Shown piece after piece: positions 8,135 to 17,526 of a stretch of 64,000 bases of DNA; within the stretch, counting starts at the first letter, position 1; each line of letters starts with the position of its first letter. Where the stretch lies: NCBI GenBank assembly GCA_020630915.1, contig JAHDIF010000002.1, positions 186,001-250,000 of the forward strand. The letters are read 5' to 3'. The DNA comes from Dokdonia sp. (GTDB lineage: Bacteria > Bacteroidota > Bacteroidia > Flavobacteriales > Flavobacteriaceae). Below the pieces are notes generated by a model. It did not search any database and was not told the DNA's origin. It saw only the letters and a program-made list of their open reading frames with translations. Made by a program: the position numbers and the translations under genes.

Positions 8135-9376
8135 TTATCTGTTTTTTAGAGCAGTAATTTCAGCGATTTTTATGATAACTTCTGTTGCTTTGACCATGCT
8201 TTCTACAGGAACGTACTCATATCTCCCGTGAAAGTTATGACCACCCGCAAAAATATTAGGACAAGGAAGCCCCATAAAACTCAGTTGTGAACCATCAGTA
8301 CCTCCACGTATAGGTTTTATAAGTGGTTCAATATGTAATGCTCTCATGGCTTCCTCTGCAATATCTACAATGTGCATTACAGGTTCTACCTTCTCGCGCA
8401 TATTATAGTATTGATCCTTCACCTCAATTTTCACAACTTCCTTCTCTAGTTGTCCATTAAGTTCTGCGGCGAGTTTGCGCATCATTTCTTTACGGGCTTC
8501 AAAATGACCTTTATCGTGATCTCTTATAATGTATTGCAGCGTAGTACTATCTACACTTCCATGAATGTCATAAAGATGAAAAAAGCCCTCACGACCCTCT
8601 GTATGTTCTGGTGTTTCGAGTCTTGGAAGAGAGTTTATAAAATCTGTTGCAATGTACATGCTGTTTACCATTTTTCCTTTGGCGTATCCTGGATGAACAA
8701 TTTTCCCTTCTATAGTAACAATAGCACCAGCAGCGTTAAAATTCTCATACTCTAGCTCGCCTATCTGGCTTCCGTCCATTGTGTAGGCCCATTGTGCTCC
8801 AAATTTTTCTACATCAAAATGATGTGCGCCTCGACCTATTTCTTCATCTGGAGTGAAGCCTACACGTATAGCTCCGTGTTTAATTTCTGGATGTGCTAGT
8901 AGGTATTTCATCGCTTCCATAATTTCCGTAATTCCTGCTTTATCATCTGCACCTAAAAGGGTTGTTCCATCTGTAGTGATAATGGTTTGTCCTTTGTATT
9001 GACTTAAATCTTCAAAATATGAGGGAGACAACACAATATTTTGTTCTGCATTAAGCATAATGTCACCACCGTCATAATTTTCAATAATTTGTGGTTTTAC
9101 ATCTTTACCCGTAAAATCTGGTGTAGTATCAAAATGTGATACGAACCCAATAGTTGGAACTTCGTGCGCAACATTGGATGGTAGGGTAGCCATGACATAG
9201 GCTTTGTCGTCTATCGTAACATCAGACATTCCCATTTCTTTGAGTTCGTCAGCGAGTTTATTTGCGAGATCCCATTGTCGTTCTGTACTTGGAGTTGTAT
9301 CGCTATTTGGATCACTTTCAGTATAAATAGTAACGTAACTTATAAATCGATCTATGAGTGCTTTTTTATCAATCAT
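8135..9376 (-). CDS. pepT: Peptidase T (tripeptide aminopeptidase)
   Basis: A 413-residue M20B zinc peptidase that removes the N-terminal residue of tripeptides in the cytoplasm. Visible motifs in order: [12 protein letters not shown] (metal-ligand His and catalytic Asp), [12 protein letters not shown] (bridging Asp), [14 protein letters not shown] (catalytic Glu and metal Glu), the dimerisation lid domain, and [18 protein letters not shown] followed by [13 protein letters not shown] (final His ligand). All expected ligands are present and the length is normal. The start has a small direct repeat: the 15 bases at 9354-9368 recur at 9375-9389. It is divergent from pyrD across an intergenic repeat. 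Confidence 0.95.
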   Translation of the reverse strand: MIDKKALIDRFISYVTIYTESDPNSDTTPSTERQWDLANKLADELKEMGMSDVTIDDKAYVMATLPSNVAHEVPTIGFVSHFDTTPDFTGKDVKPQIIENYDGGDIMLNAEQNIVLSPSYFEDLSQYKGQTIITTDGTTLLGADDKAGITEIMEAMKYLLAHPEIKHGAIRVGFTPDEEIGRGAHHFDVEKFGAQWAYTMDGSQIGELEYENFNAAGAIVTIEGKIVHPGYAKGKMVNSMYIATDFINSLPRLETPEHTEGREGFFHLYDIHGSVDSTTLQYIIRDHDKGHFEARKEMMRKLAAELNGQLEKEVVKIEVKDQYYNMREKVEPVMHIVDIAEEAMRALHIEPLIKPIRGGTDGSQLSFMGLPCPNIFAGGHNFHGRYEYVPVESMVKATEVIIKIAEITALKNR

Positions 9377-9414
9377 GAGTGCTTTTTTAAGATGTAAGGA
9401 TGTTGTAATTTTTA

Positions 9415-9474
9415 CGCTTTACCGCTTCGCTCTCCCGTTGGTCGTGAATCTCACAGGTTCGCTTTCGCGAAAGC
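9415..9474. repeat. 60-bp dispersed repeat ending in the iterated palindrome, copy A
   Basis: This segment is about 85% identical to 40648-40708, with one single-base gap. Both include the segment GTGAATCTCAC (one extra A in the second) and end in TTCGCTTTCGCGAAAGC. It lies between pepT and pyrD. Confidence 0.85.
9461..9474. repeat. Iterated palindrome GCTTTCGCGAAAGC, copy 4
   Basis: Perfect intergenic copy at the right end of the 60-bp repeat, upstream of pyrD. Outer bases C and A. Confidence 0.95.
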
Positions 9475-9495
9475 ATAAAAATACCCTTTTTTACG

Positions 9496-9503
9496 TACTT
9501 TTG
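9496..9503 (+). promoter_or_regulatory. Candidate -7 element (TACTTTTG) for pyrD
   Basis: It matches TAnnTTTG exactly, 20 bases before the pyrD ATG. The iterated palindrome occupies the region just upstream of where a -33 element should lie. Confidence 0.5.
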
Positions 9504-9523
9504 TACCCCAGAACTCACTGGAT

Positions 9524-10552
9524 ATGTACAAACTTCTTATACGACCAATACTTTTTTCTTTTGACCCAGAAAAAGTACACTATTTTACCTTCGCCTGGAT
9601 ACGTCGTCTCTTTAAAATAGGACTAGGAGGTATGCTTAAAAGTATGGGTACGGTTAATGATGAGAAGTTAGAGCGCAAGGTGTTCGGCCTTACATTTAAA
9701 AATCCCGTAGGTCTCGCTGCTGGTTTTGATAAAGATGCCAAATTATTTAATGAACTAGGACAGCTAGGTTTTGGGTTTGTAGAGATAGGAACCCTTACAC
9801 CAGAGGCACAAATAGGGAATCCTAAAAAAAGACTTTTTAGACTTAAAGAAGATCAGGGTCTCATTAACAGGATGGGATTTAATAATGGAGGAGTAAATGC
9901 GGCTGTAGAACGTCTTAAAAAAAATAAGAATGTACTAGTAGGAGGGAATATAGGAAAGAATACTCAGACAGACCCAAAGGACTACACTGCAGATTATCTA
10001 ACGTGTTTTAACGCATTGCATCCAGTGGTAGATTATTTTGTACTTAATGTGAGTTGTCCCAATGTGTCTAGCCATGCAAAGCTTAATGATAAGGACTATC
10101 TAGAAGAACTAATTATAGCAGTGCAAGAGGCAAATCTCACTTTTGAGGTGCAGCGTCCTATCGTTTTAAAAATCGCGCCAGACCTTAATGAAGGGCAACT
10201 GGATGAAATTATCGAGCTTGTGCAAACCACACATCTGGATGGTGTAATTGCAAGCAATACTTCTGTAAATAGAGAAGGACTTAAAACCTCTAATAACCGT
10301 CTTGAAGAAATAGGCAATGGTGGTTTAAGTGGTTTACCCATTAGAGACACTTCTACAGCAGTCATTAAATACTTACATAAGAAAAGTAAGGGAAGTTTTC
10401 CTATAATAGGAGTAGGAGGAATTCATTCTGCGCAAGATGCTCTAGATAAGTTAGATGCGGGAGCTTCTTTAATTCAGTTATATACAGGTTTTGTTTATGA
10501 AGGCCCTCAACTTATCAAGGATATAAATAAAGCCATTTTAGCACGTGCGTAA
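9524..10552 (+). CDS. pyrD: Dihydroorotate dehydrogenase, quinone-type (class 2)
   Basis: A 342-residue flavoprotein for the fourth step of pyrimidine synthesis, oxidising dihydroorotate with quinone at the inner membrane. The N-terminal helix pair (residues 1-45) is the membrane/quinone-binding extension of class 2. FMN and substrate motifs follow: [43 protein letters not shown] and [12 protein letters not shown]. At the catalytic-base position the sequence is NVSCPN with Cys178, where class 2 enzymes usually have Ser (NxSSPN). The overlap with the tiny downstream gene is 8 bases. Confidence 0.93.
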   Translation: MYKLLIRPILFSFDPEKVHYFTFAWIRRLFKIGLGGMLKSMGTVNDEKLERKVFGLTFKNPVGLAAGFDKDAKLFNELGQLGFGFVEIGTLTPEAQIGNPKKRLFRLKEDQGLINRMGFNNGGVNAAVERLKKNKNVLVGGNIGKNTQTDPKDYTADYLTCFNALHPVVDYFVLNVSCPNVSSHAKLNDKDYLEELIIAVQEANLTFEVQRPIVLKIAPDLNEGQLDEIIELVQTTHLDGVIASNTSVNREGLKTSNNRLEEIGNGGLSGLPIRDTSTAVIKYLHKKSKGSFPIIGVGGIHSAQDALDKLDAGASLIQLYTGFVYEGPQLIKDINKAILARA

Positions 10553-10706
10553 TTCTCATAAAATATTACTAGCCGCCGTAGTCTTTATGCTTATGAGCCT
10601 AAAGCCTGACTTTGCAACCTTTATCCCACAAGTAGTTAAGGTAGGTCTGGCCGGCGTATTACTTCTCGTAGGCTTTTATCTTATGTGGAAAGAAAGGCAG
10701 TGGTAA
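10545..10706 (+). CDS. Small two-span membrane protein overlapping pyrD
   Basis: An open frame of 53 residues starting at a GTG that overlaps the pyrD end by 8 bases and stopping at a TAA one base before the neighbouring convergent gene. It has two hydrophobic segments (about residues 6-17 and 30-46) separated by a short PDFATFIPQ linker, and ends MWKERQW. Position and hydrophobic pattern suggest translational coupling to pyrD. No family is recognised. An ATG at codon 15 would leave only one span, so I prefer the GTG. Confidence 0.5.
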   Translation: MRNSHKILLAAVVFMLMSLKPDFATFIPQVVKVGLAGVLLLVGFYLMWKERQW

Positions 10707-11612
10707 CTAGCTCTTAATCAAGCGTTGTACCGTCTGGTTTTTGTCACTTTCTACGACCATCATATAGACTCCTGAAGATAGTCTTGTATAATCTAGCTGT
10801 TGTGGCGAGCTTGTTATTTCCTTCGTGCTTAGTAATTTTCCGGTAATATCATACAAACGAACAGTGCCTTTAGATTGAGGAATGGTTACTGTAACTATCC
10901 CATTTGTAGGATTAGGGAATAATCCAATGGTACGAGCATTCACTTGGTTTGTACTTAAAATAGCTTCTAAGCTTATGGTGAGTGTCCCGATAATTTCTGA
11001 AGAGAAAGGAGCAACACCTTGCATACTTAAAATAGGTTGTGCCGGATTGGTGTCTGAATTTCCAGAAGTGTAATCTTCACCGTTATCTGTACCTGCATCA
11101 TACGCATACAAATCAATAACAATATCATTTTCTATCCAGTTGCCGGTATCATCTAAAAGCGAAATATTACTAACAGCTACTATCCAATCTGGACTAGGTG
11201 CAATCATAGAGATTAGAGAAAGGTAGTGAAAGTTTAAATCTACTTCTATAGAACCCGTAATTTGACCAAGATCACTATCTAGGTCTCCAAAATTGAGAAA
11301 CTCTTGAGCAGTTTCAGCAGCTATGGCATTGTTTACCTCATTATTAAAAACTGTAAAACTGCCTGTTTCGGCTATATTTTCAATCCCTTGAGAGGCGAGT
11401 GCACCCATTTCAAAAAAGCTTATCTGATCATTATGTATGGCTCCTACAAGTGGCGACCAGTGAGCTCCTCCAGGCAAGGACCCACTAGGATGAGGATGAG
11501 TAGCTTGACTCCAGTTACTCTCAAATGTTATGTTGTAAGAAGCACCCTCACCTTGCGCGTAAGAATAAAAGAATGCAAATAATGTTAAAAGACTAAGTAG
11601 TTTTATTTTCAT
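10707..11612 (-). CDS. Spondin-domain protein with type IX secretion tail
   Basis: A 301-residue secreted protein. Residues 1-19 are a signal peptide (…FFYSYAQG). Residues 25-215 fit a spondin N-terminal domain: ITFESNWSQATHPHP, GGAHWSPLVGAIHN, MGALASQGIENIAETG and PDWIVAVSNISLLDD. The last 75 residues are a type A T9SS sorting domain: LFPNPTNGIVTV, RLYDITGKLL, LSSGVYMMVV and a terminal basic stretch. It would be exported by Sec, passed through the type IX system and released or anchored at the surface. In animals spondin domains bind matrix; the bacterial role is unknown. Confidence 0.88.
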   Translation of the reverse strand: MKIKLLSLLTLFAFFYSYAQGEGASYNITFESNWSQATHPHPSGSLPGGAHWSPLVGAIHNDQISFFEMGALASQGIENIAETGSFTVFNNEVNNAIAAETAQEFLNFGDLDSDLGQITGSIEVDLNFHYLSLISMIAPSPDWIVAVSNISLLDDTGNWIENDIVIDLYAYDAGTDNGEDYTSGNSDTNPAQPILSMQGVAPFSSEIIGTLTISLEAILSTNQVNARTIGLFPNPTNGIVTVTIPQSKGTVRLYDITGKLLSTKEITSSPQQLDYTRLSSGVYMMVVESDKNQTVQRLIKS

Positions 11613-11699
11613 GATTGTGTAGTTTTGACTTTGAACGCAAAACTTGTAAATACCTTACAAAACTTTACAACTAATTTATAATTTTAACAGTTTTATTAA

Positions 11700-12311
11700 A
11701 TGATAGAGAGCTTAGTAGCTTTTATAGGCGCTACAGTGTTGTTAGCAATTTCACCGGGGCCTGATAATATTTATGTACTCACACAGAGTATCACCAATGG
11801 TGTAAAATCTGGACTGGTAACAACGGCCGGACTTATATCTGGCTGTATAGTACATACCACGCTTATTGCTTTTGGTATTTCTGCTATTCTTGTCGCCTCT
11901 CCTAGGATCTTTCTAATTATTAAAATATGCGGCGCTTTGTATTTATTATTTCTCGCCTACAAAGTTTATAAAAGTAACGGAAGTATTGCTCTTAGTGATA
12001 GAGCTCCTCAAAAAAGCTACTTAAATCTTTTTAAACAAGGTGTACTAATGAACATTTTAAACCCCAAGGTTACTATTTTCTTTCTTGCTTTTTTTCCAGC
12101 TTTTTTATGGGAGCCATCTGGAAATACCATTGTTCAGTTTTACGTATTGGGTATTGTATTTATGATAGTAAGTTTTTTAGTTTTTAGTTCTATTGCTGTT
12201 CTGGCAGGTCGTATTTCAGGATATTTGAAACAACAAAAACAGGCTGGATTATTTTTAAAATGGTTACAGATAGTAGTTTTTGTAGGGATAGCGGTTTTTA
12301 TTCTTTTTTAA
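11700..12311 (+). CDS. LysE/RhtB-family amino-acid exporter
   Basis: A 203-residue inner-membrane protein with about six hydrophobic spans. The N-terminal motif ISPGPDNIYVLTQSITNG and the following GLISGCIVHTTLIAFGISAIL are the family signature, and GVLMNILNPKVTIFFLAFFPAFL is the conserved central NPK motif. Members export homoserine, threonine, lysine or other small metabolites by proton antiport; the substrate cannot be told from sequence. It is followed by an intergenic palindrome and HMG-CoA lyase. Confidence 0.9.
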   Translation: MIESLVAFIGATVLLAISPGPDNIYVLTQSITNGVKSGLVTTAGLISGCIVHTTLIAFGISAILVASPRIFLIIKICGALYLLFLAYKVYKSNGSIALSDRAPQKSYLNLFKQGVLMNILNPKVTIFFLAFFPAFLWEPSGNTIVQFYVLGIVFMIVSFLVFSSIAVLAGRISGYLKQQKQAGLFLKWLQIVVFVGIAVFILF

Positions 12312-12351
12312 GATGATCGTTTACAAAATTGAGTTTTATAGTTTTGATCAT

Positions 12352-12365
12352 GCTTTCGCGAAAGC
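12352..12365. repeat. Iterated palindrome GCTTTCGCGAAAGC, copy 5
   Basis: Perfect copy between the LysE-type gene and HMG-CoA lyase, 23 bases before the GTG start. Outer bases T and G. Confidence 0.95.
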
Positions 12366-12388
12366 GTAATTAACCCTACTTTTATCCT

Positions 12389-13255
12389 GTGAAAGAAACT
12401 GTTAAAATAATAGAGTGCCCTAGGGATGCTATGCAAGGGATTAAGGATTGGATCCCTACAGAAACAAAGTTGCAATATGTACAGTCTTTATTGAGATGTG
12501 GTTTTGACACGATAGATGTAGGTAGTTTTGTATCACCTAAGGCTATCCCACAAATGGTGGATACGGCAGAATTATTGCATCAACTAGATCTGTCTACAAC
12601 GGAGAGTAAGTTGCTCACAATCGTAGCAAATGTGCGAGGTGCCTCAGACGCTGTGCAACACGAGATGGTGGATTATCTAGGTTATCCATTTTCAATTTCT
12701 GAAAACTTCCAGATGCGTAATACGCATAAAACTATTGCCCAATCTGTAGAGATATTGCAAGAAATTTTAAATCTGGCAGATGCGCATCACAAAGAAGTGG
12801 TTGTTTATATTTCTATGGGGTTTGGAAATCCATATGGGGACCCGTGGAATGTAGACATCGTAGGTGAGTGGACAGAAAAATTAGGCGCAATGGGTGTAAA
12901 AATTCTTTCACTATCTGATACCGTAGGAACATCTAATGCTCAAAATATTGATTATTTATTTTCTAATTTAATTCCTGCGTATCCCAAGATAGAGTTTGGA
13001 GCTCACTTGCATACTACTCCAACAACGTGGCACGAAAAAGTACATGCTGCTTACGAGGCTGGATGTAGACGTTTTGATGGCGCTATACAAGGTTTTGGTG
13101 GATGTCCTATGGCAAAAGATGAGTTAACAGGAAATATGCCTACAGAAAAATTAATATCCTATTTTGCAAAGGCAAAGGCATATGATAATATAAATACGAT
13201 GTCTTTTGAGAGTAGTTATAATGAGGCTCTCAAAGTCTTTAAGAAATATCATTAA
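12389..13255 (+). CDS. Hydroxymethylglutaryl-CoA lyase
   Basis: A 288-residue TIM-barrel enzyme that cleaves HMG-CoA into acetoacetate and acetyl-CoA in leucine degradation. It starts at a GTG at 12389; no earlier in-frame ATG is plausible. Active-site elements: IIECPRDAMQG (catalytic Arg-Asp; the usual GLQ is AMQ), SDTVGTS, GAHLHTTP (metal-ligand His pair) and GFGGCPMAKDELTGNMPTE (catalytic Cys loop). The length is slightly short but complete. Its 3' end overlaps the DinB-like gene by 4 bases on the opposite strand. Confidence 0.88.
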   Translation: MKETVKIIECPRDAMQGIKDWIPTETKLQYVQSLLRCGFDTIDVGSFVSPKAIPQMVDTAELLHQLDLSTTESKLLTIVANVRGASDAVQHEMVDYLGYPFSISENFQMRNTHKTIAQSVEILQEILNLADAHHKEVVVYISMGFGNPYGDPWNVDIVGEWTEKLGAMGVKILSLSDTVGTSNAQNIDYLFSNLIPAYPKIEFGAHLHTTPTTWHEKVHAAYEAGCRRFDGAIQGFGGCPMAKDELTGNMPTEKLISYFAKAKAYDNINTMSFESSYNEALKVFKKYH

Positions 13256-13719
13256 GACCGCAGTAGTTTCTTAATTAACACAATCTGTCCTAAATGATAG
13301 TAACAGTGTTCGATCATGCCATTCATATTACGATTATAGTTACCATATTTATCATCTACAAAAGGTTGTTCTATAACCTCTTCAGATAGACGGGAAAGAT
13401 GTTCTTTAAATTCACCAGCATTATCTATAAAATTTTCTCTTAAAGTGTTCCAGTCTTTTTCATTTTCTAGCGGTGGCATATCAAAACTATAGGCATCCCT
13501 AATGCCAAGCTCCCCGCCTTTAAGTACTTCAAGGACGCCAAGTACATAATAATTGATGTGAAAAGTTAGTAATCCAATACTATTAAGCCCTAGATAGGAT
13601 GTCGCAGCCTCTTTATAAGTAACATCTGATAGGAGTTCTTTATAGTTCGTATTCGTAACCCATTTACCATTTAAGAGGGCCTCTTCAAAGCGTTTGGCTA
13701 ATTGTTGTCCTTGAGTCAT
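13252..13719 (-). CDS. DinB-like / DUF1572-type protein
   Basis: A 155-residue four-helix-bundle candidate. Two His-bearing helices, LTFHINYYVLGVLEV and MIEHCYYHLGQIVLIKKLL, supply the three-His metal site expected of the DinB/YfiT superfamily. These proteins bind a metal and in some cases act as thiol transferases; no specific substrate is indicated. Placement by fold pattern rather than strong motif. Confidence 0.65.
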   Translation of the reverse strand: MTQGQQLAKRFEEALLNGKWVTNTNYKELLSDVTYKEAATSYLGLNSIGLLTFHINYYVLGVLEVLKGGELGIRDAYSFDMPPLENEKDWNTLRENFIDNAGEFKEHLSRLSEEVIEQPFVDDKYGNYNRNMNGMIEHCYYHLGQIVLIKKLLRS

Positions 13720-13854
13720 CTGTATTGATTGTTAGTGTCCCAAGATACACAAGTGTGTGATTTTTTGAAAAATCTTTAAAACCAATTTGAAACTTGTTAA
13801 AAACTCCTAGTAATTTTCTCTGTTTGAGGGGCTATTTTGTGATGTTAAAATTGG

Positions 13855-13862
13855 TATTTTTG
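13855..13862 (+). promoter_or_regulatory. Candidate -7 element (TATTTTTG) at the guaA start
   Basis: It matches TAnnTTTG and ends 3 bases before the guaA ATG, so transcription from it would give an almost leaderless message. No well-spaced -33 TTG is seen, so this remains tentative. Confidence 0.35.
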
Positions 13863-13865
13863 TGA

Positions 13866-15398
13866 ATGCAAAACAATGTCCTTATTCTAGACTTCGGGTC
13901 ACAGTATACGCAGTTAATCGCGCGCAGAGTGCGAGAGCTTAATATTTACTGCGAGATTAAACCATATAATAATCCTCCTAAGGATCTGTCAAGTTTTAAA
14001 GCTGTAATTCTTTCGGGTTCACCACATTCTGTGCGTAGCGAAGATGCACCGCACCCAGACTTGTCAGAGATCAAAGGAAAAAAACCGCTACTTGGTGTAT
14101 GCTATGGTGCACAGTACCTTGCACAGCATTTTGGCGGAGAAGTGGGTCAGTCTAATACAAGAGAGTATGGACGAGCAAATCTTTCTATGGTAAAAGACGG
14201 AGAGACTTTTATGAAAGGAGTCTCTAGTAATAGTCAGGTATGGATGAGCCATAGCGATACGATTAAGAAACTACCTGCCAATGCGGTACGTATTGCTTCT
14301 ACACACGATGTAGAGAATGCAGGGTATCGCATCGAAGGAGAAGATACCTATGCTATACAGTTTCACCCTGAGGTGTATCACAGTACGGATGGGAAGAAAA
14401 TTTTAGAAAATTTTTTAGTAAACATTGCGGGTATTGCACAAACTTGGACACCAGATGCTTTTGTAGAGACCACAGTAGCAGATTTAAAATCTAAATTAGG
14501 TGACGACCGGGTGATCCTTGGACTCTCTGGAGGCGTAGATAGTACGGTAGCCGCTACATTATTACATAAGGCTATTGGCAAGAACTTACATTGTATTTTT
14601 GTGAACAATGGGTTACTACGTAAGAATGAGTTTACAGATGTACTTAAACAATACGAAGGAATGGGTCTTAACGTGAAGGGGGTAGATGCTTCGGCACGCT
14701 TCTTGAAAGAGCTGGAAGGAGAGAGCGATCCAGAAGGAAAGCGCAAGATTATAGGAAAAGTATTTGTAGATGTTTTTGATGATGAAAGTAAGCTCGTAGA
14801 AAATGCAAAATGGTTAGGGCAAGGAACCATATACCCAGATGTAATAGAAAGTGTGAGTGCAACAGGGGGTCCTAGTGCCACTATAAAATCACATCATAAT
14901 GTAGGTGGTTTGCCAGATTATATGCAACTTAAAGTAGTAGAGCCACTTAAAGCCTTATTTAAAGACGAGGTACGAAGAGTAGGAGCTAGTATGGGACTCT
15001 CTGCAAGTCTTTTAGGGCGTCATCCTTTTCCAGGGCCAGGTTTAGGAATACGCATCTTAGGAGATATCACGCCAGAAAAGGTAGCGATGCTACAAGAGGT
15101 AGATCATATCTTTATCAATGGGCTGCGAGAGGCTGGTTTATATGATAATGTATGGCAAGCAGGAGCCATGTTATTACCTGTAAATAGTGTAGGAGTAATG
15201 GGAGATGAGCGTACTTACGAAAAATGTGTAGCTTTAAGAGCTGTAGAAAGTACAGATGGAATGACGGCAGATTGGGTAAATCTACCGTATGAGTTTTTGC
15301 AAAAGGTCTCAAATGATATAATAAACAAAGTAAAAGGCGTTAATAGAGTGGTGTACGACATCAGTTCTAAACCGCCAGCCACGATAGAGTGGGAATAA
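13866..15398 (+). CDS. guaA: GMP synthase (glutamine-hydrolysing)
   Basis: A 510-residue enzyme converting XMP to GMP with ATP and glutamine. The class I glutamine amidotransferase domain (residues 1-190) has a complete triad: Cys79 in LGVCYGAQ, and His167 and Glu169 in QFHPEVYHS. The ATP pyrophosphatase domain has the PP-loop SGGVDS at residues 221-226. The C-terminal dimerisation domain includes [14 protein letters not shown] and ends PPATIEWE, the expected terminus. Length and motifs are fully canonical. Confidence 0.97.
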   Translation: MQNNVLILDFGSQYTQLIARRVRELNIYCEIKPYNNPPKDLSSFKAVILSGSPHSVRSEDAPHPDLSEIKGKKPLLGVCYGAQYLAQHFGGEVGQSNTREYGRANLSMVKDGETFMKGVSSNSQVWMSHSDTIKKLPANAVRIASTHDVENAGYRIEGEDTYAIQFHPEVYHSTDGKKILENFLVNIAGIAQTWTPDAFVETTVADLKSKLGDDRVILGLSGGVDSTVAATLLHKAIGKNLHCIFVNNGLLRKNEFTDVLKQYEGMGLNVKGVDASARFLKELEGESDPEGKRKIIGKVFVDVFDDESKLVENAKWLGQGTIYPDVIESVSATGGPSATIKSHHNVGGLPDYMQLKVVEPLKALFKDEVRRVGASMGLSASLLGRHPFPGPGLGIRILGDITPEKVAMLQEVDHIFINGLREAGLYDNVWQAGAMLLPVNSVGVMGDERTYEKCVALRAVESTDGMTADWVNLPYEFLQKVSNDIINKVKGVNRVVYDISSKPPATIEWE

Positions 15399-15406
15399 AC
15401 CAATTT

Positions 15407-17449
15407 ATGAAGAAAGTAGTTTTAATAGTGGTGATGGTGTTTTGTTACGCTTTCGCGAAAGCGTATGCAGCACCCGCATTGTTGCAAGAGTTTGTATCAC
15501 ATCAAGTTCAAGAAGGAGAGACCGTATACAGCATAAGTAAAGCATATAATGTCTCAGAAAAACAGATATATAAGCTCAATCCAGATGCCAAATCTCGTAT
15601 TTACGAAGGACTCGTACTTATTTTACCTAGTACAGCTCAAAAACCTGCTAAAAATATAGTAGAGCAGGAAAATGTTACTTTTAAAACCCATAAAGTAAAA
15701 CGTAAAGAAACATTATACAGTATTTCTAAGAAATACGATGTCCCAGAAGATGTCATTAAGAGATATAATAAGGAGCTTTATAGTCAAACATTACGAAAAG
15801 GTGCGAAGCTTAGGATCCCAGCAAATTACAAAAGTACTACTGTAATCACAACAAAAAAAATAGATCCAGGTACTATAACATCGACTGTAGTAACAGTACC
15901 TCAATATGTTAATTATATTGTGAAGTCTAAGGAAACTAAGTACGGCATTGCAAGAAAATATGGTATTACCATAGCACAGTTAGAAGCTCTTAATCCATCT
16001 ATAAAAAATGGACTTAAGGAAGGGATTACTATCAAAGTCCCGGACGTGAAGACAAACGCAACCGCCGTTATAGACGAAACAAAATATTCTTTTTATGAAG
16101 TAAAAAAAGGAAATACAATGTACAGTCTGTTAGGTGATTTAAATCTGACTGCAGATGAGCTCGTTGCTTTAAACCCATCTTTAGATGACGGACTTAAAGA
16201 AGGAATGATTTTAAAAGTTCCAAAAGGAAGTGTAGGTAGTGTGCAAACACAATATACTCAAATCTCTATTGCAGAGAATGCTGGAAAAGTAAGCCTTGCA
16301 GATAGCCTTAGAAACTATTCTGTAAAAAAGATAGCCGTAATGTTGCCTTTTGGTTTACAAAGAGCAACCTCAGACTCTTCAGATACTCGTAAAGATATGC
16401 TCAAGAGTGATCGCGTATTACGTCTAGCACTAGATTTTCATAGTGGTGTTTTAATGGCTGTAGAAGATGCAGATAAATTGGGGATAAACGCAGAGGTACA
16501 TGTTTATGATACAGAATATAAACGTAGGGACGGGAGTGCTACAAATGCACGAAAAATTGAAAATATTATCAACACAAACGATTTTAGTGATATAGATGTT
16601 GTGATAGGACCGCTACTAGGTGGTAATGTGGATAGAGCAGCGAGTATGCTAGCTAGAAAGAATATACCCGTAATATCCCCTATGACTCAGAAAATATCTG
16701 GAGGGCCTAATGTTTTTCAATCTAGGCCTAGTGATAATATGTTACAAGAAAAAATGTTGAACTTTTTAAAAGAACATGGAAAGGACAAGAATATTATTAT
16801 AATAGCTGATGCAAAAAATAGCAAAGCAAAAGCAAAGCTTATATCTATTTTTCCAAATGCAAAACAAGTAGTCCCTAGAACTGGAGATAACGGATTATTC
16901 TTATATCCAGATGATATACCTAATCAGATACAAAAAGAAAAAGATAATTGGGTGATCTTAGAAACAGATGATGTACCATTAATAAGTAATGTTACTACGA
17001 GCTTGAATGCACAGATGTCTGTCTTGTCAAACGAGCAAATTATTGAAAACGTAAAGATTACATTGTTCACCACAAACAAAGGAAGGGCCTATAAGAGTGA
17101 CGAGATTCAGCATACACATTTAATGAACCTTAATTTTCATTTTCCTTCTATAGATAAAGAGTATGATGACAATGCATCAGCCTTTATAGATGCTTATGAA
17201 GAGATGTATAATATTACACCTAGCACAGAAGCTATACGGGGTTATGATATAATGATGGATACGCTGCTGCGTTTAGGATATGCTCAAGATTTGTACCAAG
17301 CTGCTGCTGCTGGAATAGAGACAAAATACATTGAGAATAAGTTTAAGTATACTAAAAAACAATATGCAGGTTTTTACAATGACGCTGTGTATATAATGAA
17401 GTATGATAAGATGCTTACTCTTAAAGAAGTTTCTGTTGTAGAGGATTAA
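15407..17449 (+). CDS. LysM-repeat protein with periplasmic-binding-protein-like domain
   Basis: I start it at the ATG at 15407, not the in-frame ATG at 15389 inside guaA, because only the later start gives a normal signal peptide. The 680-residue product has four LysM repeats (roughly residues 27-67, 84-131, 161-204 and 223-267, each beginning with a pattern like VxxGETxYSISKxY). A region from about residue 305 to the end then resembles a type 1 periplasmic binding protein (IAVMLPFG, DVVIGPLLGGNVDRAA, KNIPVISPMT). LysM repeats bind peptidoglycan, so an envelope-anchored periplasmic protein is likely. The palindrome at 15449 supplies AFAKA in the signal peptide. Confidence 0.85.
   Translation: MKKVVLIVVMVFCYAFAKAYAAPALLQEFVSHQVQEGETVYSISKAYNVSEKQIYKLNPDAKSRIYEGLVLILPSTAQKPAKNIVEQENVTFKTHKVKRKETLYSISKKYDVPEDVIKRYNKELYSQTLRKGAKLRIPANYKSTTVITTKKIDPGTITSTVVTVPQYVNYIVKSKETKYGIARKYGITIAQLEALNPSIKNGLKEGITIKVPDVKTNATAVIDETKYSFYEVKKGNTMYSLLGDLNLTADELVALNPSLDDGLKEGMILKVPKGSVGSVQTQYTQISIAENAGKVSLADSLRNYSVKKIAVMLPFGLQRATSDSSDTRKDMLKSDRVLRLALDFHSGVLMAVEDADKLGINAEVHVYDTEYKRRDGSATNARKIENIINTNDFSDIDVVIGPLLGGNVDRAASMLARKNIPVISPMTQKISGGPNVFQSRPSDNMLQEKMLNFLKEHGKDKNIIIIADAKNSKAKAKLISIFPNAKQVVPRTGDNGLFLYPDDIPNQIQKEKDNWVILETDDVPLISNVTTSLNAQMSVLSNEQIIENVKITLFTTNKGRAYKSDEIQHTHLMNLNFHFPSIDKEYDDNASAFIDAYEEMYNITPSTEAIRGYDIMMDTLLRLGYAQDLYQAAAAGIETKYIENKFKYTKKQYAGFYNDAVYIMKYDKMLTLKEVSVVED
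15449..15462. repeat. Iterated palindrome GCTTTCGCGAAAGC, copy 6
   Basis: Perfect copy inside the signal-peptide coding region of the LysM protein, read as AFAKA. The dyad extends to 20 bp (TACGCTTTCGCGAAAGCGTA). Confidence 0.95.
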
Positions 17450-17468
17450 TGTTTTGAGACACTGCTAC

Positions 17469-17508
17469 AAATTAATAAGGCTTCTCTTTAGAGAAGCCTT
17501 ATTAATTT
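17469..17508. terminator. Bidirectional terminator, 18-bp perfect stem
   Basis: Arms 17469-17486 and 17491-17508 are perfectly complementary around the loop TTTA. A/T-rich ends on both sides serve the converging LysM gene and the unknown gene at 17527. Confidence 0.9.
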
Positions 17509-17526
17509 ATTTTAGGATAATGATTG

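Noticed and set aside
9354-9620. 88-codon plus-strand frame across pepT start, the 60-bp repeat and the pyrD start
   Set aside because: It is made of two gene edges and the intergenic repeat; LSRK in it comes from the palindrome, not from a protein family.
14378-14881. 167-codon frame antisense to guaA
   Set aside because: It lies wholly inside a canonical guaA and has no motif; Ser/Pro-rich composition is a shadow effect.
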